NCBI GenBank assembly: GCA_965230065.1
Contig: OZ245942.1
Coordinates: 1,426,001-1,490,000 of the forward strand
DNA from: G965230065 sp965230065
Lineage (GTDB): Bacteria > Bacteroidota > Bacteroidia > Cytophagales > Cyclobacteriaceae
Length of the DNA: 64,000 nt
Direction: 5' to 3'
The notes below the pieces were generated by a model. That model searched no databases. It had not been told where the DNA came from and saw nothing but the letters and a program-made list of their open reading frames with translations. The translations under genes were made by a program, and so were the position numbers. Shown piece by piece: positions 36,472-45,251 of the stretch (positions within the stretch are counted from its first letter, which is position 1; the number at the start of each line of letters is the position of its first letter).

Positions 36472-37539
36472 ATGATGCATGCAAATGAGTTGCCGGGCAG
36501 GACCGTAAAGGCTGGAGAAAAAGAACTGCTTTATTTTAGCGGTACGTCTTATTTGGGCATGGGAAAAAACACAGCCTTTCGTGAGCAACTTCAGGAAAGT
36601 CTGGCACATTATGGAACCAACTATTCCAGTTCCCGCACTTCAAATTTACAGTTAGGCATTTATGAAGAAGCAGAAGCTTTCCTTGCCCACTTTACAGGAG
36701 CTGACGCGGCACTTACGCTTTCATCGGGCTATTTGGCATGCCAGGCTGTGGTACAGAATTTAGCCCAAACCCATACATTTATCTATGCCCCAAACGCCCA
36801 CCCGGCATTGTGCCGAAATTCCGAAGATTTTTATACAGGAAATTATGCTGAATGGAGTACCTCAGTTTCGCATCAGTTGGAAAAAAATCCTGCCAGTAAA
36901 TGGGTTATTGTCTCCAATTCGCTGGATGCTTTATTGGCCAGGCAATATGATTTTGAGTGGGTAAAGCAGTTGCCAGCCGACCAGGAAATTACGCTGCTCA
37001 TAGACGATTCGCATGGGTTTGGCATCATTGGTGAGAATGGAGCGGGAATTTATGCCACTCTTAAGCCCCTGTGCAAAAACCTGCGATTGATTGTCGTAAG
37101 CTCTTTCGGAAAAGCCTTTGGTATTCCGGGCGGGCTGGTTTTGGGTGATGAGCCATTCATTCAAAACCTAAAAAAAAGCCCGTATTTCACCGGAAGTTCG
37201 CCCATTATCCCGGCTTATCTGGATGCTTTTTTGCTTTCACAGGAATTGTATAAGAATGCCAGAAAGCAACTTTTTGAAAACATAACCCGGTTTTCCGAAG
37301 CCATTGGTCACGCAGGTCTTTTTCAGTACTTTGAAAATTATCCGGTGTTTTATACCCCTGATAACCAATTATATGTTGCCCTAAACAACCGTTGTATTCT
37401 TTCCAGTTTTTCGTACCCCACCCCTGATAGCAAGCCCATTACCCGGGTTGTATTAAGCAGCCTGCACTTTTTGGAAGATATAAATCAACTCGCCCGGTGG
37501 ATTCATGAATATCTGCAGGGCGTTTATGAAACAAAATGA
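36472..37539 (+). CDS. PLP-dependent alpha-oxoamine synthase-like aminotransferase (KBL/BioF family)
   Basis: A 355-residue fold-type I PLP enzyme, started at ATG 36472. It has SGTSYLGMG at the N-terminus (matching the N-terminal pattern of BioF/KBL), the cofactor Asp in LLIDDSHGFGIIGENG near residue 178, and the Schiff-base Lys in SSFGKAFGIPGG near 210. Its length is somewhat short for BioF (about 385), mainly at the N-terminus. No bio genes are nearby. Paired with the dipeptide epimerase, it may act on an amino acid from peptide breakdown, but that is inference. Confidence 0.82.
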   Translation: MMHANELPGRTVKAGEKELLYFSGTSYLGMGKNTAFREQLQESLAHYGTNYSSSRTSNLQLGIYEEAEAFLAHFTGADAALTLSSGYLACQAVVQNLAQTHTFIYAPNAHPALCRNSEDFYTGNYAEWSTSVSHQLEKNPASKWVIVSNSLDALLARQYDFEWVKQLPADQEITLLIDDSHGFGIIGENGAGIYATLKPLCKNLRLIVVSSFGKAFGIPGGLVLGDEPFIQNLKKSPYFTGSSPIIPAYLDAFLLSQELYKNARKQLFENITRFSEAIGHAGLFQYFENYPVFYTPDNQLYVALNNRCILSSFSYPTPDSKPITRVVLSSLHFLEDINQLARWIHEYLQGVYETK

Positions 37540-37637
37540 TGACAAAACCGTCAATATGATTAACATTGTAGTTTTTTTATGTATTTACAAATTACACATA
37601 CCTGCATTGCTTCAGCATTGGCTGAGATAGCATAAAA

Positions 37638-37704
37638 GCAAACAAATAGTTTGTCCAGTTTGTCGAACAGGCACCTTGCCTGTTGGAAGGATTTATTTGT
37701 TTGC
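37638..37704. repeat. Cruciform-type intergenic inverted repeat
   Basis: In the 366-bp gap before rsgA, an outer perfect pair GCAAACAAAT (37638-37647) / ATTTGTTTGC (37695-37704) encloses an inner perfect hairpin AACAGGCA / TGCCTGTT (37666-37684). A third, imperfect pairing, TTTTATCGCA with TGCGGTAAAA, lies just downstream. The gap otherwise contains no convincing gene. Confidence 0.5.
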
Positions 37705-37905
37705 ACCATTCACTTTTATCGCAAAACCAAACTTTTGTGGTGCGGTAAAAGCACACCTGTATTTTATATAATTATTTCATTTATGGGCCTTATTCAGGGC
37801 AATGTCTGTGGACTTTTCCCAAACAATGACTTTTCTTGTTTGCCTGCATTTTTGTAGAAAACAGAAAAATGAGGCGCATTCTGATTGAATCAAATCATTA
37901 CTACG

Positions 37906-38982
37906 ATGACATCAATAAATTTAGAATTACTGGGTTGGAACCCTTTTTTTGAAGAAGCTTTTCAACCCTACAAAACGGCAGGCTTTAGTGTAGGCCGCAT
38001 TGCTATTGAGCATAAAACCCATTATGAAGTACTGACCGAACAGGGCACGTTTACCGCAGAAGTCACTGGAAAACTTCGCTTTACAGCCAGCACTTCTTCC
38101 GAACTTCCCAAAGTAGGCGATTGGGTGGTTTTGACTTTGTTTGCAGAAGAACAAAAAGCCATCATTCATGATATTTTGCCCCGCAAAACTCGTTTTTCAA
38201 GGAAAGAGGCCGGTAATCGTACAGAAGAACAAATTATCGCTACGAACCTTGACCGAATTTTTGTGGTGCAGGGACTGGACGGAAACTTTAACCCCCGCAG
38301 ACTGGAGCGCTATCTGTTGCAAATACGGCAAAGTAAAATAGAACCGGTAATTGTGTTTAACAAAGCGGATTTGTGCACAGATGCAGATGAAAAGGTGGCA
38401 ATGGTAAAATCTCTCATTAAAGATGTGAAAGTCGTAAAAGTAAGTGCCATCCACCGCACAGGTTTTTCGGAACTTGAGCGTTATGTGCAACCGGGACTTA
38501 CCATTGCTTTTGTGGGCTCATCAGGTGTGGGGAAATCCACCCTGATTAACCAATTGATGGGAGAAGCTCACCTGCAAACAAGACAAGTACGGACTGCGGA
38601 TGATAAAGGAAAGCACACCACCACACACCGCGAGTTGGTTCTGTTGGAAAACGGTGCTTTGCTCATAGATACACCCGGCATGCGTGAACTACAACTTTGG
38701 GCAACCGGGGATGAGGAAACCGAACTTTCTTCTGAAATAGAGCAACTGGCTATGGATTGTAGGTATGATGACTGCACACATACCCATGAGGCAGACTGTG
38801 CGGTATTGGAAGCCCTTGAAACGGGAGAACTTTCAGATGGGCAGTATCAGAATTACCTGAAAATGCAGCGAGAATTGCGGTACCTTGAGGAAAAGCAAAG
38901 TGAAAAAGGTTTTTTGGAAAGAAAAGCACGGGAGAAGCAAATTCACAAGCATATTCGTAAAACAATAAAACATAGAAAATGA
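37906..38982 (+). CDS. rsgA: Ribosome small-subunit-dependent GTPase A
   Basis: A 358-residue circularly permuted GTPase, started at ATG 37906; the seven extra upstream codons begin with TTG. Order: an OB-fold (residues 1-100), then the permuted G motifs: FNKADL (G4, near 155), VSAIH (G5), GSSGVGKSTLIN (G1, near 205), THR (G2) and DTPGM (G3). The C-terminal zinc-binding domain shows CRYDDCTHTHEADC near residue 285. RsgA checks late maturation of the 30S subunit. It stands alone. Confidence 0.96.
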   Translation: MTSINLELLGWNPFFEEAFQPYKTAGFSVGRIAIEHKTHYEVLTEQGTFTAEVTGKLRFTASTSSELPKVGDWVVLTLFAEEQKAIIHDILPRKTRFSRKEAGNRTEEQIIATNLDRIFVVQGLDGNFNPRRLERYLLQIRQSKIEPVIVFNKADLCTDADEKVAMVKSLIKDVKVVKVSAIHRTGFSELERYVQPGLTIAFVGSSGVGKSTLINQLMGEAHLQTRQVRTADDKGKHTTTHRELVLLENGALLIDTPGMRELQLWATGDEETELSSEIEQLAMDCRYDDCTHTHEADCAVLEALETGELSDGQYQNYLKMQRELRYLEEKQSEKGFLERKAREKQIHKHIRKTIKHRK

Positions 38983-39004
38983 AAAAGCTAAATCCCTCCG
39001 TCAC

Positions 39005-41026
39005 CTACTGTAAGCTGTATTTATAAACTGCAAAACTATGAGGCTCGTCAAGCGTGAAGGTCAACTGTCCTTCACTGTCTGTTGTAGCCTCATAGTTTTT
39101 AGCATTTCCGGTAATGCTTTTCAGTCTAACTTTGGTATTGGCTGGCAACCAGGTTTGGATGCTTTTACTATGCTGATTATTCAGTTCCCTAAACACGACA
39201 AAAAATCCCTGCCCATCTTTTACAGATTGGAAACCTGTCCAGCTCGAGCCATCTGGTTCTTCACCCACGGGCAAGATTGTTCCTTCGTGAAGCTCAGTTT
39301 GAGTGTGTTTATATGCATTAATCATCGGAATAATTGCTTCTGCCTCTTTGGGTAAATTAGAACCCTCAAACCAGGCCAACGGCTGGGCGGCAAGGGTGAT
39401 GGCAAACTGATAAGCGAACGGAATTTTTGAAGGGGCAAACAAATCATCGGTAGGATACTTATCTTCGTTTCTCCATTTGTTCAAAAATTCTATTTGCAGG
39501 TTTTCGGCAGGAACGTATTTGGCCAGCATCCATAAATTCCGAAGTGTCCAAAAAGGGTAGTATTTACCCCAGTCAGTATAGCGGTTTTCCAGGAAAATAT
39601 TCCCATATTGGTTCATGTAATGGTAGCCTGTTCGGTTATTTGCAGTCGCATCTACATTAAATACTACCTCATTGCCGGTTTGCTCCAATACTTCTTCAAA
39701 AAAGTTTTTCAGGTTAATTTCAGCTTTTTTGGTGGGTAGTTTTATGCCATCAATTTTAAAATACCTGATGCCGTAATCTTTGTAAAGCCCGGCCACAATA
39801 TCAGCATCCTGTTTCCAGTTTTCGTAACCGCTGGCATTGCTGGGGTGAAACCACAAGCCTAACTGCACATTGTGGGCTTTGGCATAATCCACCACTGTCT
39901 TGAAACCATTGGGAAACCGCTCTTTGTTGGGTTGCCAGCTTGCCTTGTCCCACTGGTCCCACAGCTTACCTGACTGGTCAGCAGAATTTTGTGAAAGCCC
40001 TTCCTGCCAGCCATCATCTATTTGAAAGTGTGTAATGCCATATTTGGCGCAGGCATCCACTTCTTTTTTGATAAATGCTTCGCCTATGCTGGCATCCCGG
40101 TTTCTGTCGCCCCATGTGTTCATCATTATCATGTCATCCCTTCCGGGCAGGTGTTTCCTTAATTTTTTCTGATATTTTCTGATGGCAGAAAGCATGGCTA
40201 ATTCGTCAGGCCCTGCCATCCCAATGACTACCGAATAGGTTTTTATCCAATCGTCGGTGGGCAAATCGTTGGGTAAAATACCAATGCCAGCCACTTCTAT
40301 TTTTTCGTTTTCAACCTTAAAATCGTAGCCGGGATAATGCAATTGTACAAAGGAACAGGGTGCCTCTTTGATGAAAAATACATCTGTTTTGTTGAGTAAG
40401 TCCTTTACTGTTAAAATATTCCCTTTTTGTGTCAAGGCTTTGCCAAACGACAGGAGTTCCTGCTCAAATACCAGGTTGTTGTGTGAATCGGTTTGGTCAA
40501 AAAACGCTACCGCTTTTGTTTTTAAGTGCCGGGAAGGAAAACTGTAAGTTGCCAGCCGGGTTTGCAACGCATCAAAATTCAGTTTTTCATTTTTATTAAG
40601 AAGGTAATAATCAGTGGCAATGGCCGGGGTTTCCGGGTATATTCTAAAAACTGTTTTCAGTTCATAGTCTTGGTAAACTTTATGAACTTCGGCTTCTAAA
40701 TACGCACAAGAAATTTTGGTTTCATTTACTACGGTTTTCCGGAAAGTTGATTTTATTAACTCAGTATTTACCGGGAAAAGTTCCTGAGGTTTTTCGTCAG
40801 TGAAATCTATTTTTTGATTATCTGTTTTATTTTCAATCGAAATGTTGATGAGCGCTCCTTTGTTCCACAAAAATTTTTGGGTAATCACCTTATTCCCCAG
40901 GGTTAATGTATCATTCTCTAATGTAGCATAGCACCCTTTCACTTGTGGGTTTGATTGAGATTGAGCTATTAAAAGAGGGAGGTTAATCAGGATAAGTGAA
41001 AAAGTAAAAAGAAGTCTGAGCATCAT
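39005..41026 (-). CDS. Exported GH36-like alpha-galactosidase
   Basis: A 673-residue enzyme with a signal peptide (ending PLLIAQS). Residues about 25-285 are the N-terminal beta-sandwich. The (beta/alpha)8 barrel follows, with MNTWGDRNRD near 305, THFQIDDGWQEG near 335, LGLWFHPSNA near 390 and FKIDGIKLP near 425; the Asp in FKIDG is the expected nucleophile of clan GH-D. The C-terminal 80 residues are a small beta domain. Clan GH-D members release alpha-linked galactose or N-acetylgalactosamine. It stands alone on the minus strand, apart from the first sugar locus. Confidence 0.88.
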   Translation of the reverse strand: MMLRLLFTFSLILINLPLLIAQSQSNPQVKGCYATLENDTLTLGNKVITQKFLWNKGALINISIENKTDNQKIDFTDEKPQELFPVNTELIKSTFRKTVVNETKISCAYLEAEVHKVYQDYELKTVFRIYPETPAIATDYYLLNKNEKLNFDALQTRLATYSFPSRHLKTKAVAFFDQTDSHNNLVFEQELLSFGKALTQKGNILTVKDLLNKTDVFFIKEAPCSFVQLHYPGYDFKVENEKIEVAGIGILPNDLPTDDWIKTYSVVIGMAGPDELAMLSAIRKYQKKLRKHLPGRDDMIMMNTWGDRNRDASIGEAFIKKEVDACAKYGITHFQIDDGWQEGLSQNSADQSGKLWDQWDKASWQPNKERFPNGFKTVVDYAKAHNVQLGLWFHPSNASGYENWKQDADIVAGLYKDYGIRYFKIDGIKLPTKKAEINLKNFFEEVLEQTGNEVVFNVDATANNRTGYHYMNQYGNIFLENRYTDWGKYYPFWTLRNLWMLAKYVPAENLQIEFLNKWRNEDKYPTDDLFAPSKIPFAYQFAITLAAQPLAWFEGSNLPKEAEAIIPMINAYKHTQTELHEGTILPVGEEPDGSSWTGFQSVKDGQGFFVVFRELNNQHSKSIQTWLPANTKVRLKSITGNAKNYEATTDSEGQLTFTLDEPHSFAVYKYSLQ

Positions 41027-41228
41027 TATTTTGTTTTTTGAAACCAGTACTGAGTTTTAAAGTTTGGTAAAAATACATTGATTAACCCTTTTCCCTGCGT
41101 AGATTTTGGGCTAACATACTGAACTTTTCATTTTATTTCAAAAAAACCAACAATCACACATTTTATACGGTTTTATCAAACTTTTACTGCTGTTTTTTCT
41201 AATTTCATACCGAAATAATAAACATTCT

Positions 41229-41615
41229 ATGACAACAGGGCAGAAGATAACGAAGCGACAAAATATGGAAGTGGGTGTGCTGGTAGCTTTGGCAGGCATT
41301 GTTTTCTATAAAATCACCGGGCATGAATTATACTTTATTGTTTCAGTAGTAAGTTTGATTGTGGTGTTGGTCGCTCCCATTCTTTTCAAGCCACTTTCTT
41401 TCCTTTGGTTTGGTTTATCAGGGTTGTTGGGGGCAATTGTGCCAAAAATTTTACTTACTTTGGTGTTTTTTCTTTTGGTTGTGCCTGTCGGGCTTGTCCG
41501 GAAAATTTTTGGGAGAGACACCTTACAATTGCAAAAGTTCAAAAAAGGAAAAAATCCGGTAATGCACGAAAGAAATTATACTTATGCTAAAAAAGACTTT
41601 CACCGTTCTTTCTGA
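41229..41615 (+). CDS. SxtJ-like membrane protein
   Basis: A 128-residue protein with four hydrophobic segments (about 14-30, 32-50, 53-70, 72-92) and a basic C-terminal tail (RKIFGRDTLQLQKFKKGKN). The size, topology and tail match the SxtJ family, first named from the saxitoxin clusters of cyanobacteria, where the function is unknown. It is followed 18 bp later by a DUF5989/SxtK-type small protein and then by a carbamoyltransferase, the same three partners as in sxt clusters. A part in carbamoylation of a cell product is inferred from this order. Confidence 0.8.
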   Translation: MTTGQKITKRQNMEVGVLVALAGIVFYKITGHELYFIVSVVSLIVVLVAPILFKPLSFLWFGLSGLLGAIVPKILLTLVFFLLVVPVGLVRKIFGRDTLQLQKFKKGKNPVMHERNYTYAKKDFHRSF

Positions 41616-41633
41616 TTAAAACACAAAAAAATA

Positions 41634-41786
41634 ATGATAGAGTTTGTACGTGAATTTTGGCTGTTTCTGAGGGAAAGAAAAAAGTTTTGGATGCTCCCGC
41701 TCATTGCCATTTTATTCCTGATCGGTTTGCTGGTCGTCGTTACTTCCGGTTCTGCTTTGGCACCTTTTATTTATTCGGTTTTTTAG
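41634..41786 (+). CDS. Small membrane protein, DUF5989/SxtK-like
   Basis: A 50-residue protein, MIEFVREFWLFLRERKKFW followed by one transmembrane helix and the tail ALAPFIYSVF. An amphipathic, Arg/Lys-rich N-terminus before a single helix is the pattern of DUF5989, the family that contains SxtK. It lies 18 bp after the SxtJ-like gene and 18 bp before the carbamoyltransferase. It is probably a membrane subunit or anchor of the same system. Confidence 0.8.
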   Translation: MIEFVREFWLFLRERKKFWMLPLIAILFLIGLLVVVTSGSALAPFIYSVF

Positions 41787-41804
41787 GCATTCAATCGTTT
41801 CGTT

Positions 41805-43652
41805 GTGCAAGAAATTATCCTCGGAATCTCTGCTTTTTATCATGACAGTGCTGCAGCCCTCATTATCAATGGTGAGATCATTGCAGCTGCCCAGGAAGAA
41901 CGGTTTACCAGGGTAAAACATGATGAAAGTTTCCCAATGCATGCCATTCAATATGTGCTGAAAGAAGGGATAGTTTCCCTGGAAGATGTGACCGCCATCG
42001 TATTTTATGACAAACCCCTGCTGAAATTTGAGCGACTGCTGGAAACGTACCATGCATTTGTTCCCAAAGGCCTTATCAGTTTTCTCAAAGCTATTCCCCT
42101 ATGGATACGGGAAAAGATATTTCTGAAAAAGTTAATCAAAGACAACTTATCTGAAATAGGTCCTGTAAAAGTACCCATTCTTTTTTGCGAGCATCACCTC
42201 TCGCATGCTGCCAGTGCTTTTTTTCCTTCCCCTTTTCAGGAAGCGGCTATCCTGACAATAGATGGCGTAGGCGAATGGGCTACCTGCTCTATCGGGTATG
42301 GAAAAGATAATGCCATTACCAACCTGAAAGAACTGCATTTTCCTCATTCGTTAGGGTTATTATACTCTGCGTTTACCTATTACTGTGGTTTTAAAGTAAA
42401 CAGCGGAGAATATAAACTGATGGGACTGGCTCCTTATGCCAAAACTGATAGCCCGAAGGTGCAGGCGTTCAAACAAAAAATTTTGAGTCAACTGGTAGAT
42501 GTGCGGGAAGATGGATCGATTTTGCTCAATATGAAATATTTCCGGTTTGCTACCGGCCTGAAAATGACAAATGACAAGCGGTGGGAAGCTTTGCTGGGTA
42601 TCCCGCCCCGTATGCCTGAATCTGAAATTACACACCCCTATATGGAACTGGCGCAGGCCATTCAGCAGGTAACGGAAGAAATTGTTGTGCGATTAGCACA
42701 AACCGCCAAAAATCTTACCCAAAGTGATTATCTGGTAATGGCCGGGGGCGTAGCACTCAACTGTGTGGCCAACAGCCACCTGCATAAAAGTGGTATTTTT
42801 AAAGCTATTTGGGTTCAGCCAGCTGCCGGGGATGCCGGTGGTGCCCTGGGCTGTGCTTTGGCTGCCCATCACATTTTCCATGAAAAACCGCGTTTATCTT
42901 CAGGAAAAGATGCAATACAAGGGGCTTATTTGGGGCCATCTTTCAGTGAAAAAGAAATACTGGCAATCATCAGAAAATATAATCTGAATGCATTGCATTA
43001 TCCTGACTTTGCCAACCTCGCAGATGATGTAGCGAACGAACTTGCCGGGGGCAAAGTAGTAGGCTGGTTTCAGGGGCGCATGGAGTTTGGTCCCCGGGCA
43101 TTGGGTAACCGCAGCATCCTGGCCGATCCTCGCGATGCTGACATGCAGAAAAAACTGAACCTGAAAATAAAATTCCGGGAAAGTTTTCGTCCTTTCGCCC
43201 CCAGTGTGTTGGAAGAAGAAACTATTACTTACTTTGATATGGACTGTCCTTCTCCCTACATGACAATGACAGCTCCAGTTCAGAAAAAAAGAAGAAAGAA
43301 TACAACAGAAAAAGAAGAAATTCATGATAGATTGCATCAAGTGCGGTCCGACATTCCGGCTGTTACACATTTGGATTATTCGGCCAGGCTTCAAACCGTA
43401 TCAAAAACTACCAATCCCAGGTTTTGGACATTAATCAAAAAATTTGAGCAAAAAACGGGAATAGCATTGTTGGTGAATACAAGCTTTAACGTAAGGGGCG
43501 AACCAATTGTGTGTACACCTGAGGATGCAGTACAATGTTTCTTTAAAACAGAAATAGATGTATTGGTGATGGGTAATTTTCTATTCCTCAAAACCAATCA
43601 GCCCCAACTTCACTTCCAACAAAAAGGTGAATCAACTTTTGCCACGGATTAA
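41805..43652 (+). CDS. Carbamoyltransferase (NodU/CmcH/SxtI family)
   Basis: A 615-residue enzyme with a GTG start, 18 bp after the small membrane protein. The N-terminal Kae1/YrdC-like domain begins ILGISAFYHDSAAALI and includes the metal-binding His pair in CEHHLSHAASAF near residue 130 and VMAGGVALNC near 313. The C-terminal domain carries GRMEFGPRALGNRSI near 430 and LVNTSFNVRGEPIV near 560. The family transfers carbamoyl from carbamoyl phosphate, via an adenylate, to a hydroxyl of a sugar or natural product. No biosynthetic cluster is adjacent, so the acceptor may be a surface glycan or lipid. Confidence 0.93.
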   Translation: MQEIILGISAFYHDSAAALIINGEIIAAAQEERFTRVKHDESFPMHAIQYVLKEGIVSLEDVTAIVFYDKPLLKFERLLETYHAFVPKGLISFLKAIPLWIREKIFLKKLIKDNLSEIGPVKVPILFCEHHLSHAASAFFPSPFQEAAILTIDGVGEWATCSIGYGKDNAITNLKELHFPHSLGLLYSAFTYYCGFKVNSGEYKLMGLAPYAKTDSPKVQAFKQKILSQLVDVREDGSILLNMKYFRFATGLKMTNDKRWEALLGIPPRMPESEITHPYMELAQAIQQVTEEIVVRLAQTAKNLTQSDYLVMAGGVALNCVANSHLHKSGIFKAIWVQPAAGDAGGALGCALAAHHIFHEKPRLSSGKDAIQGAYLGPSFSEKEILAIIRKYNLNALHYPDFANLADDVANELAGGKVVGWFQGRMEFGPRALGNRSILADPRDADMQKKLNLKIKFRESFRPFAPSVLEEETITYFDMDCPSPYMTMTAPVQKKRRKNTTEKEEIHDRLHQVRSDIPAVTHLDYSARLQTVSKTTNPRFWTLIKKFEQKTGIALLVNTSFNVRGEPIVCTPEDAVQCFFKTEIDVLVMGNFLFLKTNQPQLHFQQKGESTFATD

Positions 43653-43778
43653 TCCTGAAATTTATCCTTAAAGTTTAGGTTTTTAGTGCGTTGGTCTGAA
43701 AGTTCAGCGGGTGTACGAGGGATTTGTGCGGGGAAGCATGGGATGCCCCGCATTAAACATTCCGCATCGGTCCAAAAG

Positions 43779-44135
43779 AGTTGTTATCTGACGATTATAG
43801 ATGAAAAATCCGGGTGTTTCCTCAATGCCCGCGTTTTTCTCCCATTTCCATATTAATCAGGTAAACAAGCTGCTTGTACAGCAGTATTTGATAGCAACCT
43901 TTGAGCAATGGGGGTTACCCAAGTGTATTAAAGTAGATAATGGACACCCTTTTGGTGATCCACAACGCACTTCAGTGCAGGTACTTGGACTTTGGTTAAT
44001 TGGTTTGGGAATTAGATGATTTGGAATCGCCCGCGCCAGCCACGAGATAATGCCAAAGTAGAGCGTATGCAAAGGACTACAAAACGATGGGTAAAATTAG
44101 AAAAATGTCATAATAGGGAACAATTACAAAAACAT
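43779..44135 (+). pseudogene. Remnant of an IS481/IS3-type DDE transposase, frameshifted twice
   Basis: Transposase core-domain text can be read in pieces: CYLTIIDEKSGCFLNARVF (from 43782), then after a frame change near 43838 HFHINQVNKLLVQQYLIATF and KVDNGHPFGDP, then after a second change at 44016 MIWNRPRQPRDNAKVERMQ. The D and E of the DDE triad seem present (VDNGHP; DNAKVER), but the two frameshifts and loss of both ends make it inactive. No terminal inverted repeats are visible. It ends just before a hairpin and a tRNA gene. Confidence 0.75.
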
Positions 44136-44136
44136 G

Positions 44137-44161
44137 ACCACCGTCATAGACGGTGGTTTTC
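44137..44161 (+). terminator. Hairpin with T-tract after the transposase remnant
   Basis: Perfect ACCACCGTC / GACGGTGGT with a 3-nt loop ATA, followed by TTTTC, at the end of the transposase remnant. It can act as a plus-strand terminator. Confidence 0.65.
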
Positions 44162-44173
44162 TATACGGTTAAT

Positions 44174-44202
44174 AAAAAAAGCCCTGAGTGTATCCCAGGG
44201 CT
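44174..44202 (-). terminator. Terminator of tRNA-Arg
   Basis: Minus-strand AGCCCTG / CAGGGCT stem followed by seven T, 9 nt after the tRNA 3' end. Confidence 0.8.
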
Positions 44203-44211
44203 AATTTCAAG

Positions 44212-44285
44212 TGAACTCGGCAGGATTCAAACCTGCAACCTTCTGATCCGTAGTCAGATGCTCTATTCAATTGAGCTACGAGTCC
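44212..44285 (-). tRNA. tRNA-Arg (anticodon ACG)
   Basis: The minus strand folds as a 74-nt cloverleaf: acceptor GGACTCG / CGAGTTC (one G-T pair), D arm with AGCTCAATTGAATAGAGC, anticodon stem TCTGA / TCAGA around loop CTACGGA, T arm with GGTTTGAATCC, discriminator A. The anticodon ACG, normally edited to ICG, reads CGU, CGC and CGA Arg codons. CCA is not encoded. A promoter precedes it and a terminator follows. Confidence 0.95.
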
Positions 44286-44296
44286 GTAAGCGAGTG

Positions 44297-44328
44297 CAAA
44301 GGTAAGGAATTAATCCCTTTGTTTGCAA
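44297..44328 (-). promoter_or_regulatory. Bacteroidota-type promoter of tRNA-Arg
   Basis: Minus-strand TACCTTTG (44297-44304) matches TAnnTTTG, with TTG (44326-44328) 21 nt upstream. It lies 12 nt before the mature tRNA 5' end. Confidence 0.75.
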
Positions 44329-44451
44329 GTGTAAATGCAAGCTATCTCACCATTTCATACAATGATTGCTGCCGTGGGGCGTTCCTGATAGGAAAACGTA
44401 TTGCTGCATCACTAAGTTGGGGTACATACTGGCAGGTACACTGAAAAATAC

Positions 44452-44459
44452 TAACTTTG
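44452..44459 (+). promoter_or_regulatory. TAnnTTTG element before the outer-membrane barrel gene
   Basis: TAACTTTG matches the consensus 53 nt before the start codon at 44512; the -33 element is weak. Confidence 0.5.
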
Positions 44460-44511
44460 TGCCCTTGAGTAGATAAGCCGGGTCAACGTTACCCCATTAA
44501 GCCATAATTTT

Positions 44512-45237
44512 ATGAAAAAAATATTTTTTCTTGTAGGAACCGCCTTTGTATTACTTACTGCACCACTTGCCTTTGCGCAAGAGGCTGAAACCCACACCCC
44601 CGGTGCCCAGCCCGACTTTCCCGGTACATTGGTGATTGACATGGGACTCAACTTTTTGCTGGATGCCCCCGACGAGATGGACACAAAAGTTTTTCCTTCC
44701 CGTGGGTTCAATGTGTATTATATGTACGAATATTTTTTGGGTGACCCCCGCTTTGCCTTTTTACCGGGTATTGGCTTTGGATTCGAGAAATTTGAATTCA
44801 AAAACAATGTTACCCTGAACGATATTTCCGGCGGCGATACACTCAAAATGATTGAGCTGGACAATGAAATTTATCAGGATGTGAAAAAGTCGCAGTTTGC
44901 CATCAACTATGTAGATATTCCCATTGAGTTTAGGTTTACTTCGAACAAAGATATTCCGGGCAATGGTTTTATGGTGGCTGTGGGTGGTAAATTTGGTTAC
45001 CGCATAGACAGCTACACCCGCATCAAATACAAGCAGGACGGAGAAACCAAAAAGAGCAAGCTCAAACAAGATTACAACCTGAACCAATTTCGCTATGGCG
45101 TACATGCCCGCCTGGGCTTCAGGGCCATTAACTTGTACGGGTATTATGCATTGTCACCATTATTCGATAAAGGAGAGGGACCACAACAAACAGAAGCCCA
45201 GCAACTGAAGGTAGGCATATCTGTCGCTCTTTTCTAG
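44512..45237 (+). CDS. Outer-membrane beta-barrel protein (PorT-like)
   Basis: A 241-residue protein with a signal peptide (ending PLAFAQ) and alternating strands ending in an aromatic residue (KVGISVALF), typical of small Bacteroidota outer-membrane barrels of the PorT/OmpA-like eight-strand class. Segments such as VDIPIEFRF and GVHARLGF are characteristic. Pores, adhesins or structural roles are all possible. It stands alone. Confidence 0.85.
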   Translation: MKKIFFLVGTAFVLLTAPLAFAQEAETHTPGAQPDFPGTLVIDMGLNFLLDAPDEMDTKVFPSRGFNVYYMYEYFLGDPRFAFLPGIGFGFEKFEFKNNVTLNDISGGDTLKMIELDNEIYQDVKKSQFAINYVDIPIEFRFTSNKDIPGNGFMVAVGGKFGYRIDSYTRIKYKQDGETKKSKLKQDYNLNQFRYGVHARLGFRAINLYGYYALSPLFDKGEGPQQTEAQQLKVGISVALF

Positions 45238-45251
45238 TAAAAGCAGTTTGT

